Source: Planctomycetota bacterium
GTDB lineage: Bacteria; Planctomycetota; Planctomycetia; Gemmatales; Gemmataceae
Direction: 5' to 3'
Assembly (NCBI GenBank): GCA_016873225.1
Contig: VGXS01000009.1
Coordinates: forward strand, 46,888-110,887
Length of the DNA: 64,000 nucleotides
Shown here: positions 35,303 through 46,486 of the stretch, in pieces
Layout of the letters: the number at the start of each line of letters is the position of its first letter
Numbering within the stretch: the stretch's first letter is position 1
Notes under the pieces: model-generated
What the model saw: only the letters and a program-made list of their open reading frames with translations
Database searches by the model: none
What the model was told of the DNA's origin: nothing
Position numbers and translations under genes: made by a program

Positions 35303-36012
35303 TTATGGACGGTTGTTCCATAAAGGATCAAGAAGAATGATCTGCGATTCACCCCCTTGATTGACGCCTCCGCGGGCCGTGGCGCCATCGGATCGCTTCC
35401 AAGCGAACTTTTCACCCGTCCAATGATGGCCTTTCGCGTTTCGCTCGAGCAAACCGGCCATCTCATGGTCGGTGATCGGCCTTTTCAGAAAGTGGTAGAT
35501 TTGCACGACTTTTCTTGTGTTCGGAGCGATTTCGACAATCAACCGGTAGTCACCCGCCTGGAAACGCATTCAGTTGATGCCTCCCACATTCGGATCAGCT
35601 GGTGGCAAGATTTTTTCCTCCAGCGGTTTGCCGCAAAGCCTGATCACCGAATCCCGGTTCATGCCAAGAAATGGCAGCTTGGCAAGGTCCGATTCCGAGG
35701 CATCCTTCGGCTTGGCCGGTTCGGCAGCGGTCATGAATACCGGCATATTGTCGAAACGCCTTGCACCCGCTGGTTGACAAGGTCGTTGCCATCACCGTCA
35801 AACATGGCGAGATCGGTCTTATTCCACCCTATGGCAAATCCCCTTTCCGCAGGTTTGCCATGGGAGTCGACCTTGTTCACGCATGGGAGCGCAATCGTCA
35901 TTGGCGCTAACGATGCCGCGGGATGGCGATCCCTATTTGCAGCGAGCGCATCACAACCCAAAATCAAAACCAATGTGATTTCATTTGCAAAGGAAGCGGA
36001 TTGGGTAGGCAT
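35303..36012 (-). pseudogene. decayed exported protein gene with frameshift and in-frame stop
   Basis: Read on the - strand, three adjacent segments make one plausible protein. From an ATG at 36012 a signal-like start (ITLVLILGCDAL) leads to KTDLAMFDGDGNDLVNQRVQ. The frame then breaks near 35755, and a second frame continues with FDNMPVFMTAAEPAKPKD and KLPFLGMNRDSVIRLCGKPL until a TGA at about 35570. The same frame goes on with MRFQAGDYRLIVEIAP and KVVQIYHFLKRP to 35303. The GMNRDSVIRLCGKP segment resembles a SmpA/BamE-type small exported protein, but this is weak. The 225-codon + strand frame over this region is the shadow of it. Confidence 0.55.
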
Positions 36013-36138
36013 CGACGCACCACGCCATTTCTAGTGATTGAAAGATAGCAATTTTTCCTTGGTCTATGGGTTTAGAGCAGACTTCAAATGACTGATCTGC
36101 TCAAGACCCCGGCACCCGCCATCATTCTGTTAGCCCTT

Positions 36139-37932
36139 TCATGTCCATGAAGCGTCGAACGGCGCGAGTGACCTCTGAACGTCGGCGAGTTGGTGCAACC
36201 CGGGATATCCGCTGTCACCAAGTCGGGGCAGCAAACGCAGCGCGTATTGGCCGGGCCTGCCCTGCTTGATGTCGTCATAGGTGCCGACCCAGCCGACAAA
36301 ACCGTCGAGCCTTAAGAAGCGCTGCGGGCCGGTCTTCACCTCGTCGCGGAACTGGGGAGCGCTGTCACGAAACACGAAAAGCAGCCTTCCATCAGGTAGC
36401 TGGAGATGCTGGTGCCTGTCGCCGGTGAGGCCCCACGGCGTGTCCACCGGCCGGCTCCATGTCTTGCCCTCGTCGCGGCTGAACATCATCAGGCTTGCGC
36501 CGCTACGCCAGTTTTCCCGCATGATGCAGCAAAGCTCGCCGCCTTCGGGTGAACGGAAGACATAGGGCTCGCATGGCTTTTTCCGTTCCATCGTCTCCCC
36601 ATCAAAGGCAACGGTCGGCTCGCTCCAGGTCATGCCCCCGTCGCGGGAGATGCTTTGCATGACTTGATAGTGGTCATCGTTCAGGGGGCTCTTGAACCGG
36701 TGGAACATCCCCAGATGGCTGCCGTCGGTGAGCCTCACCATGCTTGAAAAGGTCATCACGCATCGCCATGGGCTTTGGCGGATGAAAGGTCCTAGCGGAG
36801 GCATTTCCTTCCAGGTCTTCCCATCATCCTCGCTGACGATCCTCGGCATGAAACCTTCGACTCGGCCGGGAAAATCGTGAACATGTTCCTCGGCCTTGCC
36901 AAGGGTGCGCGCCGCGAAAACCCAGAGTCGTTCCTTGCCTGTGGCATCGGCGATGCGGTAGATGCTGGGGCAATTCTTGAAGTTCCAGTAGTTTGCTGGA
37001 AGCGAATCATCCACCCTCGACCATGTGATTCCGCCATCGTCGCTGCGGGCCATCGGCCCCGCGTGGCCGCCGTGGTAATAGGTCCACACGGCCAGTATCG
37101 TCCGGCCATTGCCAAGCATCGCGGTGGTGGGATGGGCCCAATAACCCTCCTGGGTGTGCTTTCCGTCCTCCTTGATTCCACGCGCCAACACCGATCGCTT
37201 CAACCGATCCGACAAGTCAATTCGCTGAAGCCTTGCCAAATGCTCCGCCCACGACGACTTCTGGCCGGCGGTCGCGTTCCTTGGATTGCGCTCCGAATCA
37301 GCCGGACCGTTGCCGGTCCGCAAGGTCTCGGCCTTGTTGTCCTTCGCGACATCCCCGGTGATGACGAGGGACTCGATCCACATCACCCCGTTCCAAGGCC
37401 TCAACCCCAGCGAATGGATCTCGGGAACCTTGTCCGTCACCTCAACAATGGTCTCGCCATCAATCCTGATCGTGAACTTGGATGGCCCCCGGCAGATTTC
37501 CATGTCGAAAAGCTTTCCCTCAAGCACCGCTTTCGGCGCAGGCCTGTCCAGCTTCACCCCCTTGAATCGCGCCGAATGGAGGAACATCTTCCCGGCGGAT
37601 CCGCCGAAACCGAACATGTCCCTGTCATCAAAGACCACGGTGACTGCCGATTTTTCGGCCCGCTCGATTCTCAGCCGGCCCTTCACGACGAAGTCTTGTC
37701 CGAGTTTCGCGTCCATGACAAAAATCCTGCGCGCGTCCCGAACCTCGGCGGTGCCTTGCCGGTTTCCAAAGGCATGGCCCGGTTCGGGATGCACGAGGTT
37801 GATGACCTTGCCGTCCTTGACGATGTCGAGGGAGGAAGCCCGGGCCTCGTGCGTTGTCAACAACGCAAGCGCCGCCAGTGGCAACATGATTGGATTCTTC
37901 AAGGTGATCTGTCCTGTTCGGATGGGAGCCAT
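36139..37932 (-). CDS. exported sialidase/BNR-repeat protein with N-terminal LamG-like domain
   Basis: A 597-residue protein with a signal peptide (hydrophobic MLPLAALALLTTHEARA, residues 16-32). Starts at 37932 (ATG), 37902 (TTG with AGGA upstream) and 37887 (ATG) are all possible. Residues about 35-195 form a DUF1080/LamG-like beta domain; from about 225 a sialidase-type propeller follows with Asp-box motifs (SDDGGITWSRV, SEDDGKTWKEM, SRDGGMTWSEP, SRDEGKTWSRP). It would cleave or bind sugar termini outside the cytoplasm; planctomycete members of this family are often not true sialidases. It is the last gene of the operon that begins with the DUF1549/DUF1553 gene at 45728. Confidence 0.82.
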   Translation of the reverse strand: MAPIRTGQITLKNPIMLPLAALALLTTHEARASSLDIVKDGKVINLVHPEPGHAFGNRQGTAEVRDARRIFVMDAKLGQDFVVKGRLRIERAEKSAVTVVFDDRDMFGFGGSAGKMFLHSARFKGVKLDRPAPKAVLEGKLFDMEICRGPSKFTIRIDGETIVEVTDKVPEIHSLGLRPWNGVMWIESLVITGDVAKDNKAETLRTGNGPADSERNPRNATAGQKSSWAEHLARLQRIDLSDRLKRSVLARGIKEDGKHTQEGYWAHPTTAMLGNGRTILAVWTYYHGGHAGPMARSDDGGITWSRVDDSLPANYWNFKNCPSIYRIADATGKERLWVFAARTLGKAEEHVHDFPGRVEGFMPRIVSEDDGKTWKEMPPLGPFIRQSPWRCVMTFSSMVRLTDGSHLGMFHRFKSPLNDDHYQVMQSISRDGGMTWSEPTVAFDGETMERKKPCEPYVFRSPEGGELCCIMRENWRSGASLMMFSRDEGKTWSRPVDTPWGLTGDRHQHLQLPDGRLLFVFRDSAPQFRDEVKTGPQRFLRLDGFVGWVGTYDDIKQGRPGQYALRLLPRLGDSGYPGLHQLADVQRSLAPFDASWT

Positions 37933-37981
37933 GCCTGGTCGCGGTGCGAAACCAAAGATTCCCGGCGGGTCATGGCCCGCC

Positions 37982-39688
37982 TCATTCCATGATGGGCAGG
38001 ATCAGCCTCGAGGCCGACCCTGCCCGGTGCCGGACCTTCTCCGTCGCCACCCGGATTGTGGATCCGAAAATTCCTTCAGCCGTGTTGGGGTTGCGGTCAT
38101 GCAGGGGAAACAGGGATCCGCAGATGTCCACCCTGAGTTGCTCCCCCTTGTCGATCCTGGCGGCGCAGGGGCCGAGGTCGACCGTGATCTCGCAGACTTC
38201 ACCGGGTTTCATCAATTCCGGCTTCAGAAGTGAATGGCGGTAGCGTCCCCTCAGGATGCCCGTGGCCAGGTTTTGCGCGAAGCCTCCCCGGCGCACCGCG
38301 ACAACCTTGACAACCCAGTCGGCATCGGGCGTGTCGGTGCTCACGAACAGCTTGGCTTGGATGTTGCCCGCGAAGGTTAGCGGTTCCGCCAAGGGGCCGG
38401 TGCCATACACGAGCACATCATCCCGGTCCTCGAGGGGGCCTTGGTCGACAGGGCCCCATACGGCCGCCTTCAGCGGGCGCGCCGGCGTCACGGGGCAGGC
38501 GGGAACCGGCTTCGAGGGATCGGCCATGAATGTGTCGTCCGGCTGGATTCCGGCTGGGGCCTCTCGCGACAGCATCCCGTCGCCCTTGCGCGAATTTGCC
38601 TTGCCCTTGGATTGGAGGAAGAACTCGGTGGGCTTGGCGCCGGGGGGAGGCCAGTTTTCCGACTCGCGCCAGCGGTTGTCTCCCATCGAGAAATACATCA
38701 CCGGAGGAAACGGCGCCCACCGGGCGGATGCGTCTTCCTTCAGGTGGCGATCAAACCAGTCCTGCTGGATCGACGCGACATCCAGCGCCGCGGCGGGTCC
38801 GAAATCGATGTCGGCGACCTTCGACTTGCCGATCGTTCCATGATCCCAGGGGCCCAGCACGAGCCTTTGCTTGGCGCGTGTCCCGGGATCGCGGGCCTTG
38901 TTCCTCATCAGCATGAAATTGTCCACCGATTCTCGCGAGAAGAAGTCGTAATAGCCGACCACATGAAGGGCCGGGAGCTTGAGATCGGGCAGCTTCGGCG
39001 TGAGGTCGAGCCGGGTCCAGAATCCGTTGGGTTCCGGATGGGTGAGGTAGGCGTCCAGCCACGGCATGTCCCAACCGATGGCGTTGTCCACATCGCCCAG
39101 GGGCAGGCGCATCAGCGCCTCATCCATGTCGCGGGGCTTGGCGTCCTTGGGCCTCGGGGTGTTGCCCGCGATCCAGTTCGAGATCAGCGAGAGGCGAACC
39201 GACCCTCCCAGGTAAAGGTTGCGGTGAAAACTGCTCCATGTTGCCTGCGGCGCGATGACCGCCAGGCCCGGTGGGTTCTCAACGGCCGCCTGCCACTGGA
39301 CCGCGCCCACATACGAGCCGCCCACCATGCCGACGCGCCCGTCGCACCATGGCTGGCGCGTGATCCATTCAAGGGTGTCATATCCGTCCTGCCCCTCGTT
39401 GTTGTATGGAGCCATGACCCCTTCCGATTCCCGCGTGCCGCGGCAATCCTGGGCCACGAATGCGTAGCCTGCCTTGACCCAGCGGTCGGCCGCCGCCTTC
39501 TGCTTCGTCCGGTCGTAAGGCGTGCGGATCAGGACGACCGGAGTCCGCTTGGGAGCGGCGTCCCGATGCACATCGGTCGCGAGCCTGACACCATCCCGCA
39601 TGGCGACCTTCACGGTCTCGACCTCGGTCCTGCCGGGGGTCGCCAGCGACAACAACACCAGCAGCGCCGCCATCCTTCGCAGGTTCAT
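37982..39688 (-). CDS. CocE/NonD-type (X-Pro dipeptidyl-peptidase S15) hydrolase, exported
   Basis: A 568-residue serine hydrolase. The ATG at 39688 overlaps the stop of the DUF1501 gene (ATGA), and a signal peptide follows (RRMAALLVLLSLATPG). The alpha/beta-hydrolase part has VKVAMRDGVRLATDV, QDCRGTRESEG and the nucleophile motif GGSYVGAVQW with S125; a helical cap and a late GPWDHG with the probable catalytic His follow. The C-terminal 200 residues form the jelly-roll domain of the X-Pro dipeptidyl-peptidase family. Members cleave esters, amides or peptides; the substrate is not known here. Confidence 0.88.
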   Translation of the reverse strand: MNLRRMAALLVLLSLATPGRTEVETVKVAMRDGVRLATDVHRDAAPKRTPVVLIRTPYDRTKQKAAADRWVKAGYAFVAQDCRGTRESEGVMAPYNNEGQDGYDTLEWITRQPWCDGRVGMVGGSYVGAVQWQAAVENPPGLAVIAPQATWSSFHRNLYLGGSVRLSLISNWIAGNTPRPKDAKPRDMDEALMRLPLGDVDNAIGWDMPWLDAYLTHPEPNGFWTRLDLTPKLPDLKLPALHVVGYYDFFSRESVDNFMLMRNKARDPGTRAKQRLVLGPWDHGTIGKSKVADIDFGPAAALDVASIQQDWFDRHLKEDASARWAPFPPVMYFSMGDNRWRESENWPPPGAKPTEFFLQSKGKANSRKGDGMLSREAPAGIQPDDTFMADPSKPVPACPVTPARPLKAAVWGPVDQGPLEDRDDVLVYGTGPLAEPLTFAGNIQAKLFVSTDTPDADWVVKVVAVRRGGFAQNLATGILRGRYRHSLLKPELMKPGEVCEITVDLGPCAARIDKGEQLRVDICGSLFPLHDRNPNTAEGIFGSTIRVATEKVRHRAGSASRLILPIME

Positions 39689-41082
39689 GCCAGCACCTCC
39701 CTGACAACCGAGCCATGCACATCCGTGAGGCGGAAATCGCGTCCGAGATGACGCCAGGTGAGCCTGGTGTGGTCGATCCCGAGCAGGTGAAGCATGGTGG
39801 CGTGAAGATCGTGGATGTGGACTTTCCCGGCGACGACCGAATATCCCTGGTGATCGGTTTCGCCATGGGTGAACCCGGGCCTGATTCCGGCCCCGGCCAT
39901 CCAAGCGCAGAAGCTTTCGGGCTGGTGTTCCCGGCCATGCTTGGAGATGGGCGCGGTTCCGCTCAGGTCCTGGCTCCAGGGCGTGCGGCCGAACTCGCCC
40001 GACCAAATCACGAGCGTCTCATCAAGCAATCCGCGCTGCTTCAGGTCCTTGAGCAGCGCCGCGACCGGTTGGTCGGTCTGCCGGCACAGCCGGGGGATGT
40101 TTCCGGCGATGTCTCCATGATGATCCCAGCCGTCCATCGTGACCTGCACGAACCTGACTCCCGACTCGCTCAGCTTGCGCGCCAGCAGGCAGGCGCGGGC
40201 GTGCTTGTCGGTTTCCTTGCCGTTCACGCCGTAAAGCTCGAGTGTGGCGCGGCTTTCCCCCGACAGGTCCACCAGGCCGGGAGTCGTGGTTTGCATGCGG
40301 AACGCCAGTTCCATGTTCTGGATCATTCCCTCCATCTCGCGGTCGCCTTCCAGTTCCCCCACAAGCCTCCGGTTGAGCCGGGCCGTGAGGTCGAGCCGCT
40401 GCCTCTGCAACGATTCGCTTTTCGAGGCGTTGCGGAGGTTTTCGATGGGAAGCGAATTCGGATCCAGGGGAACCGTCAGCGGTGTGCCCTGGTGCGCCGC
40501 TGGAAGGAAGCTGGAGTTGTAGGTGCGCACTCCGGGCGCGTGGATCGTGACGAAGCTTGGAAGGTTGCTGTTTTCCGTTCCGAGGCCGTAGCTGATCCAG
40601 GAACCCATCGAAGGGCGGACCTCGGTGAACACCCCCGTGTGGAACTGGTTCGTGGCGCTGGCGTGCTGCGGGTTGTCGGCGTTCATGCCGCGCAGCAGGC
40701 AGATGTCGTCGGCAACGCTCGCGAGGTGGGGCATCAGGTCGGAAATCATCATGCCTGATTTCCCGCGCGGCCTGACGGGGGCGACCTCGCCCAGGGCGAG
40801 GAACTTTTCCGTTCCCACCTGGGTCACTTCGGGTCGCAGCGGCGAGTCGATCGGCTGGCCGTGCCTCTTGCGGATGAAATCCTTCGGATCGAACAGGTCG
40901 TGCTGGGAAGGCCCGCCCGCCATGAACAGGAAGATCACCCTGCTGGCCTTGGCGGGGGCGCCGGGTGCCCGGGGCGCCAGCGGATTCATCGCCTTCGCGA
41001 TGTCAGCCAGGGCCAGCGAGCCGAACCCGCACGCCGCCGAGCACAGCGCCTGTCGGCGTGAGAAGTGATGGAATGAATGCAT
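39685..41082 (-). CDS. DUF1501 protein, Tat-exported
   Basis: A 465-residue DUF1501 protein. AGGAG lies 7 bp before the ATG. A twin-arginine signal (FSRRQALCSAACGFGSLAL) starts it. Typical segments follow: VIFLFMAGGPSQHDLFDPK, ICLLRGMNADNPQHASATNQ, RFVQVTMDGWDHHGDIAGN, LVIWSGEFGRTPWSQ, and HIHDLHATMLHLLGIDHTRLT. These belong to the alkaline-phosphatase/sulfatase-like fold with no proven substrate. DUF1501 genes pair with DUF1549/DUF1553 cytochromes, as here in the same operon. It starts 19 bp after the stop of the interrupted SUMF1-sialidase gene. Confidence 0.9.
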   Translation of the reverse strand: MHSFHHFSRRQALCSAACGFGSLALADIAKAMNPLAPRAPGAPAKASRVIFLFMAGGPSQHDLFDPKDFIRKRHGQPIDSPLRPEVTQVGTEKFLALGEVAPVRPRGKSGMMISDLMPHLASVADDICLLRGMNADNPQHASATNQFHTGVFTEVRPSMGSWISYGLGTENSNLPSFVTIHAPGVRTYNSSFLPAAHQGTPLTVPLDPNSLPIENLRNASKSESLQRQRLDLTARLNRRLVGELEGDREMEGMIQNMELAFRMQTTTPGLVDLSGESRATLELYGVNGKETDKHARACLLARKLSESGVRFVQVTMDGWDHHGDIAGNIPRLCRQTDQPVAALLKDLKQRGLLDETLVIWSGEFGRTPWSQDLSGTAPISKHGREHQPESFCAWMAGAGIRPGFTHGETDHQGYSVVAGKVHIHDLHATMLHLLGIDHTRLTWRHLGRDFRLTDVHGSVVREVLA

Positions 41083-41101
41083 GGAGAATCTCCTGATGGC
41101 T

Positions 41102-43234
<2,133 letters not shown>

Positions 43235-43247
43235 GGCGGGTCTCCCG

Positions 43248-45728
43248 TCACAGGCGAAATACGAATTCATTGGAAGCGAGCAGGGCGTGGCACATCTCGA
43301 TCCAGGCCGTTGTTTCGGCATCCCGCGCTTCACTGGCCCGCTCCCGTGTTTCGCGCAGGAACCTGCCGGCTTCCTCTCTTTCGGCGGGCGTGATCGGCCG
43401 GTTGTAGACCACCAACCAAAGCTCCTCCATCCGCGCCGCCTCGGCGGCATGGCGCGACATGAGCTTTCCGGCCAGGGATTTCGCCCTTTTCCTGAACAGG
43501 TCGTTGTTCATGGCGAACAGCGACTGGGTCGGAGCCACCGTCCTCGAGCGCTGGCCGGATATCTGGGCCGGATTCACGAAATCAAAGAAGGCCCTGATGC
43601 GATCATCGGCCGTGGGATTGTTGCGCATGACGGGCAGGTAGATGGTCCGCTGGAATTCCTGGGTCGGCCTTGGCTTCCTGTGGGTGTAATTGGGGGGATT
43701 GACGCCCTTCCTCGCGAGAGACCCGCAGTTCTCGACTTCCTCGAGCACGAGGGCTGGGCCGCCACCGCTTTCGGTGAGTTCACCGCTGGCGGCGAGGAGT
43801 CCGTCGCGAATTGCTTCCGCGTCGAGGCGCACGCGGTTCATGCGCCACAGCAGCCGGTTGTCAGGGTCGGTTTCCAATCCGGCCTGGCTGTTGGCGCTGC
43901 CTAGGCCATAGGTGCGCGTAAGCACGATGGCGCGAATCAGCTTCTTCTGCGACCAGCCATCGGCCATGAACCGGAACGCCAGGTGGTCGAGCAAATCCGG
44001 ATGGCTCGGTTGTTCCCCCCTCGCGCCGAAGTAATCCACGCTTGGGACGATCCCCTCGCCGAACAGCTTCTGCCAGATTCGGTTCACGGTCACGCGCGCG
44101 GTGAGCGGGTTGCGGTTGTCGGCCAGCCAGCGGGCCAATTGCAGCCGGCCGCTTTGTCCCTCGGGAATAGGCGGAAAACGGCCGTCCGTGGCGACCCGAA
44201 CCACGCCTCGGGGTACCACCCTGCCCGGGGCATAGGGGTTCCCGCGGATGTGGATCGGCATGTCGGATGGGTTGGCGCCATCGCCCATGGCGTAGGCCAT
44301 GGGCGCCTTGGACCTGAAGAATTCCGCGTGCTGAATGGCGGCGGCAAGCTTCCTGACTTGCTCGGCGAGGTCGTCTCGCTGCTTCGCCAGGCCGGCCCTG
44401 CGACCATCGTCATCCTTGTTTGCCGCCAGTTCCGACTCCACCGCTTTCTTTTTTGCCGTCAGGTTCTCCCTTTCGGCAACCATCGACACGATTTTCCGCT
44501 CGTGCCCGTCTTCGGCCTCCTTCCGCGCCGCCGCCTGTTCCGCTGTTTCGGGCAACTTGGTCGCGTTGAGCTGGCTCCACACCCCGAAAGGGATCTTGTG
44601 GGTCGAGGGTGAACTTCGCAGCATCCCGGCGATGCCGTAATAATCCTCCAGACCGATCGGATCGAACTTGTGGTCATGGCAGCGCGCGCAACCGAGCGTC
44701 ATGCCCAGGAAAGCCGTGCCGATCTTGGAAACCTGTGTGTCGACATGGTCTGCCTCCATCTTGGCCTTGTCGGGTTCCACGATCTCGACATCACCCACCA
44801 TCAGGAAGCCTGTCGCCGTGATGTTCCCGGCCCGCTCCAAGGCCGATCCGGCCGGAAGCAGGTCGCCGGCGACCTGCTCGAGGATGAAGCGGTTGAACGG
44901 CTTGTCCTTGTGGAACGCCCCGATCAGGTAATCGCGGTATCTCCAGGCATGCTCGGCGTAGACATTGTTCGATGTGCCCATCATGTCGGCATAGCCGGTG
45001 AGGTCGAGCCAGTGGCGGGCCCATCGCTCCCCGTAGGCCCGTGATGCCAGCAACCGGTCGACGACGCGTTCGCGCGCGCCGGGCCCGGCGTCCCCGAGGA
45101 AAGAATTGATATCCGCGGGCGTGGGCGGCAGACCCGTGAGGTCGATGGTCACCCTGCGCAGCCAGAGGTGCTTCCCGGCGTCCTTGACGGGAAGTATCCC
45201 TTTTTCATCCTGCTTTTGCCGGATGAACCGGTCGATGGGATCAAGCGGCCAGGCTTCATCGGATACCCGGGGCGGGCGCGGATCCTTCACCGGCTGGAAC
45301 GCCCAGAACTTCCGCCCCTGCTCGATGTCAATCTTGCGGGTTTCAACCGGCTTTTCGGCCCGCCGGGGGTCCGCCATCCCGGCTTTGATCCACTGCTCGA
45401 AATCGCGGATCACCTGGCCGGGCAGCTTTCCCTTGGGGGGCATCCGGAGTTCGGAATGCCTCAGCGCCTTGATGATGAGGCTGTCGTCAGGCTTGCCGGG
45501 CACGGCGGCGGGCCCGCTGTCACCGCCCTTGAGCAGCCCGTCGCGGTGGTCGAGGCGCAGGCCACCCTTGATGATGGCGGCGTCCGGGGAATGGCATTTG
45601 TGGCAATGTTCCACGAGAACGGGACGGATCCTCGACTCGAAGAAGTCGGTCTGCTCCTTGGTGAACGCGGTTGTGTCGGCCGGTTGGGCATATGGAATCA
45701 AAATGGTCGCGAGCCAGACGGAGTTCAT
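43248..45728 (-). CDS. PSCyt1-DUF1549-DUF1553 Planctomycete cytochrome c protein
   Basis: An 826-residue exported protein; GGAGG lies before its ATG. After a short hydrophobic start comes the PSCyt1 domain with one heme site CHKCH (C42, C45, H46) and GGLRLDHRDGLLKGGDSGPA. DUF1549 follows (RVTIDLTGLPPTPADIN, WARHWLDLTGYADMMG, LEQVAGDLLPAGS), then a charged coiled-coil-like stretch and DUF1553 (ARWLADNRNPLTARVTVNRIWQ, RNNPTADDRIRAFFDFVNP). Such proteins pair with DUF1501 partners. It leads the operon that continues with SUMF1-sialidase, DUF1501, CocE-type hydrolase and sialidase. A sulfatase remnant lies upstream. Confidence 0.92.
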   Translation of the reverse strand: MNSVWLATILIPYAQPADTTAFTKEQTDFFESRIRPVLVEHCHKCHSPDAAIIKGGLRLDHRDGLLKGGDSGPAAVPGKPDDSLIIKALRHSELRMPPKGKLPGQVIRDFEQWIKAGMADPRRAEKPVETRKIDIEQGRKFWAFQPVKDPRPPRVSDEAWPLDPIDRFIRQKQDEKGILPVKDAGKHLWLRRVTIDLTGLPPTPADINSFLGDAGPGARERVVDRLLASRAYGERWARHWLDLTGYADMMGTSNNVYAEHAWRYRDYLIGAFHKDKPFNRFILEQVAGDLLPAGSALERAGNITATGFLMVGDVEIVEPDKAKMEADHVDTQVSKIGTAFLGMTLGCARCHDHKFDPIGLEDYYGIAGMLRSSPSTHKIPFGVWSQLNATKLPETAEQAAARKEAEDGHERKIVSMVAERENLTAKKKAVESELAANKDDDGRRAGLAKQRDDLAEQVRKLAAAIQHAEFFRSKAPMAYAMGDGANPSDMPIHIRGNPYAPGRVVPRGVVRVATDGRFPPIPEGQSGRLQLARWLADNRNPLTARVTVNRIWQKLFGEGIVPSVDYFGARGEQPSHPDLLDHLAFRFMADGWSQKKLIRAIVLTRTYGLGSANSQAGLETDPDNRLLWRMNRVRLDAEAIRDGLLAASGELTESGGGPALVLEEVENCGSLARKGVNPPNYTHRKPRPTQEFQRTIYLPVMRNNPTADDRIRAFFDFVNPAQISGQRSRTVAPTQSLFAMNNDLFRKRAKSLAGKLMSRHAAEAARMEELWLVVYNRPITPAEREEAGRFLRETRERASEARDAETTAWIEMCHALLASNEFVFRL

Positions 45729-45972
45729 GGCCGGACCTCCTTCGCGGGAAAATGGCTGGCGCGGTTCGCCCGCGAGGGTTCAGCGGCTTGGGGCGAGGGC
45801 ATTCGTTCTGTCGGCTGCAAAGGCCAAGGCGATTGTTCCGCCACGCTGGCGGCTTTTCTTGGCATGCTTGGAAAGCTGAATGGTAGATGGGCCGTGAGTC
45901 GAGGCGTGGAAGTCGTTTTGTTGCCGAAGGCACCAAGGGCGGAATCCCCGCGGTTCAGTCCTTGTCCAAGGG

Positions 45973-46350
45973 TTAAGAGTAAGTCTTCGGCAGGGTGCTG
46001 TTCCACTTGGCGATCGCCTCCCGCGAGATTTTGGTCACGCCCGGGTTCCGTGTCGCGAGGCTCACCGACTCGGCAGGGTTGGATTTGACATCGGGCAGGC
46101 GGTCCTCTTCCCACCGCCTGTTCGGTTCGAACAATTTCCACCCGCCGTCAAGCGCGACCATCTCCGGGCTGATGTTGTTGGACTTCCACAATAACATTGT
46201 CGAGCGCTTGCGGTCCATTCCCCGCCACAGGTCGGACAAATTTTCGCCATCGAACGGCTTGCCAATGAACATCGGTGGGTTCTGCCGCTTATCGGCGGGC
46301 GGCAGCGGTTGGATCGGGCGGATGAGCGAAGTGAGGTTGAGCCTGGTCCT
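45973..46350 (-). pseudogene. C-terminal remnant of a sulfatase gene
   Basis: An open frame of about 125 codons matches only the end of sulfatases. FIGKPFDGENLSDLWRG corresponds to the substrate-side DG-x-x-L block, STMLLWKSNN to the following strand, VALDGGWKLFEPN to the R-x-G-x-WKL block, and ISREAIAKWNSTLPKTYS to the usual last helix. The catalytic N-terminal part with the C/S-x-P-x-R motif is absent: the frame is closed at 46357 and other genes follow. So it is a truncated gene. It lies 244 bp upstream of the DUF1549/DUF1553 operon, whose SUMF1-type gene is also broken. I see no gene in 45729-45972. Confidence 0.65.
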
Positions 46351-46429
46351 CGCACATCAACAAGGATGGAATCGGCCTCAGTCAGCTATCCAATGGCTGT
46401 TCAATTATACCCAATGTGGGTGCGAAAAC

Positions 46430-46460
46430 GTTGATTGGCGGCCCTGGGCCGCCAATCAAC
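46430..46460 (-). terminator. perfect 15 bp palindrome, terminator of the DUF1501 gene
   Basis: GTTGATTGGCGGCCC and its exact complement surround a single T. On the - strand it follows the DUF1501 stop by 26 bp and leads into a short GTTTTCG stretch. This is the strongest simple hairpin in the window. Confidence 0.7.
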
Positions 46461-46486
46461 AGGTCGGTTTGTGCGGGTTAGGTTCG

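Noticed and set aside
35357..36034. 225-codon + strand frame as a gene
   Set aside because: No ribosome site or homology; the - strand reads as a decayed exported protein over the same bases.
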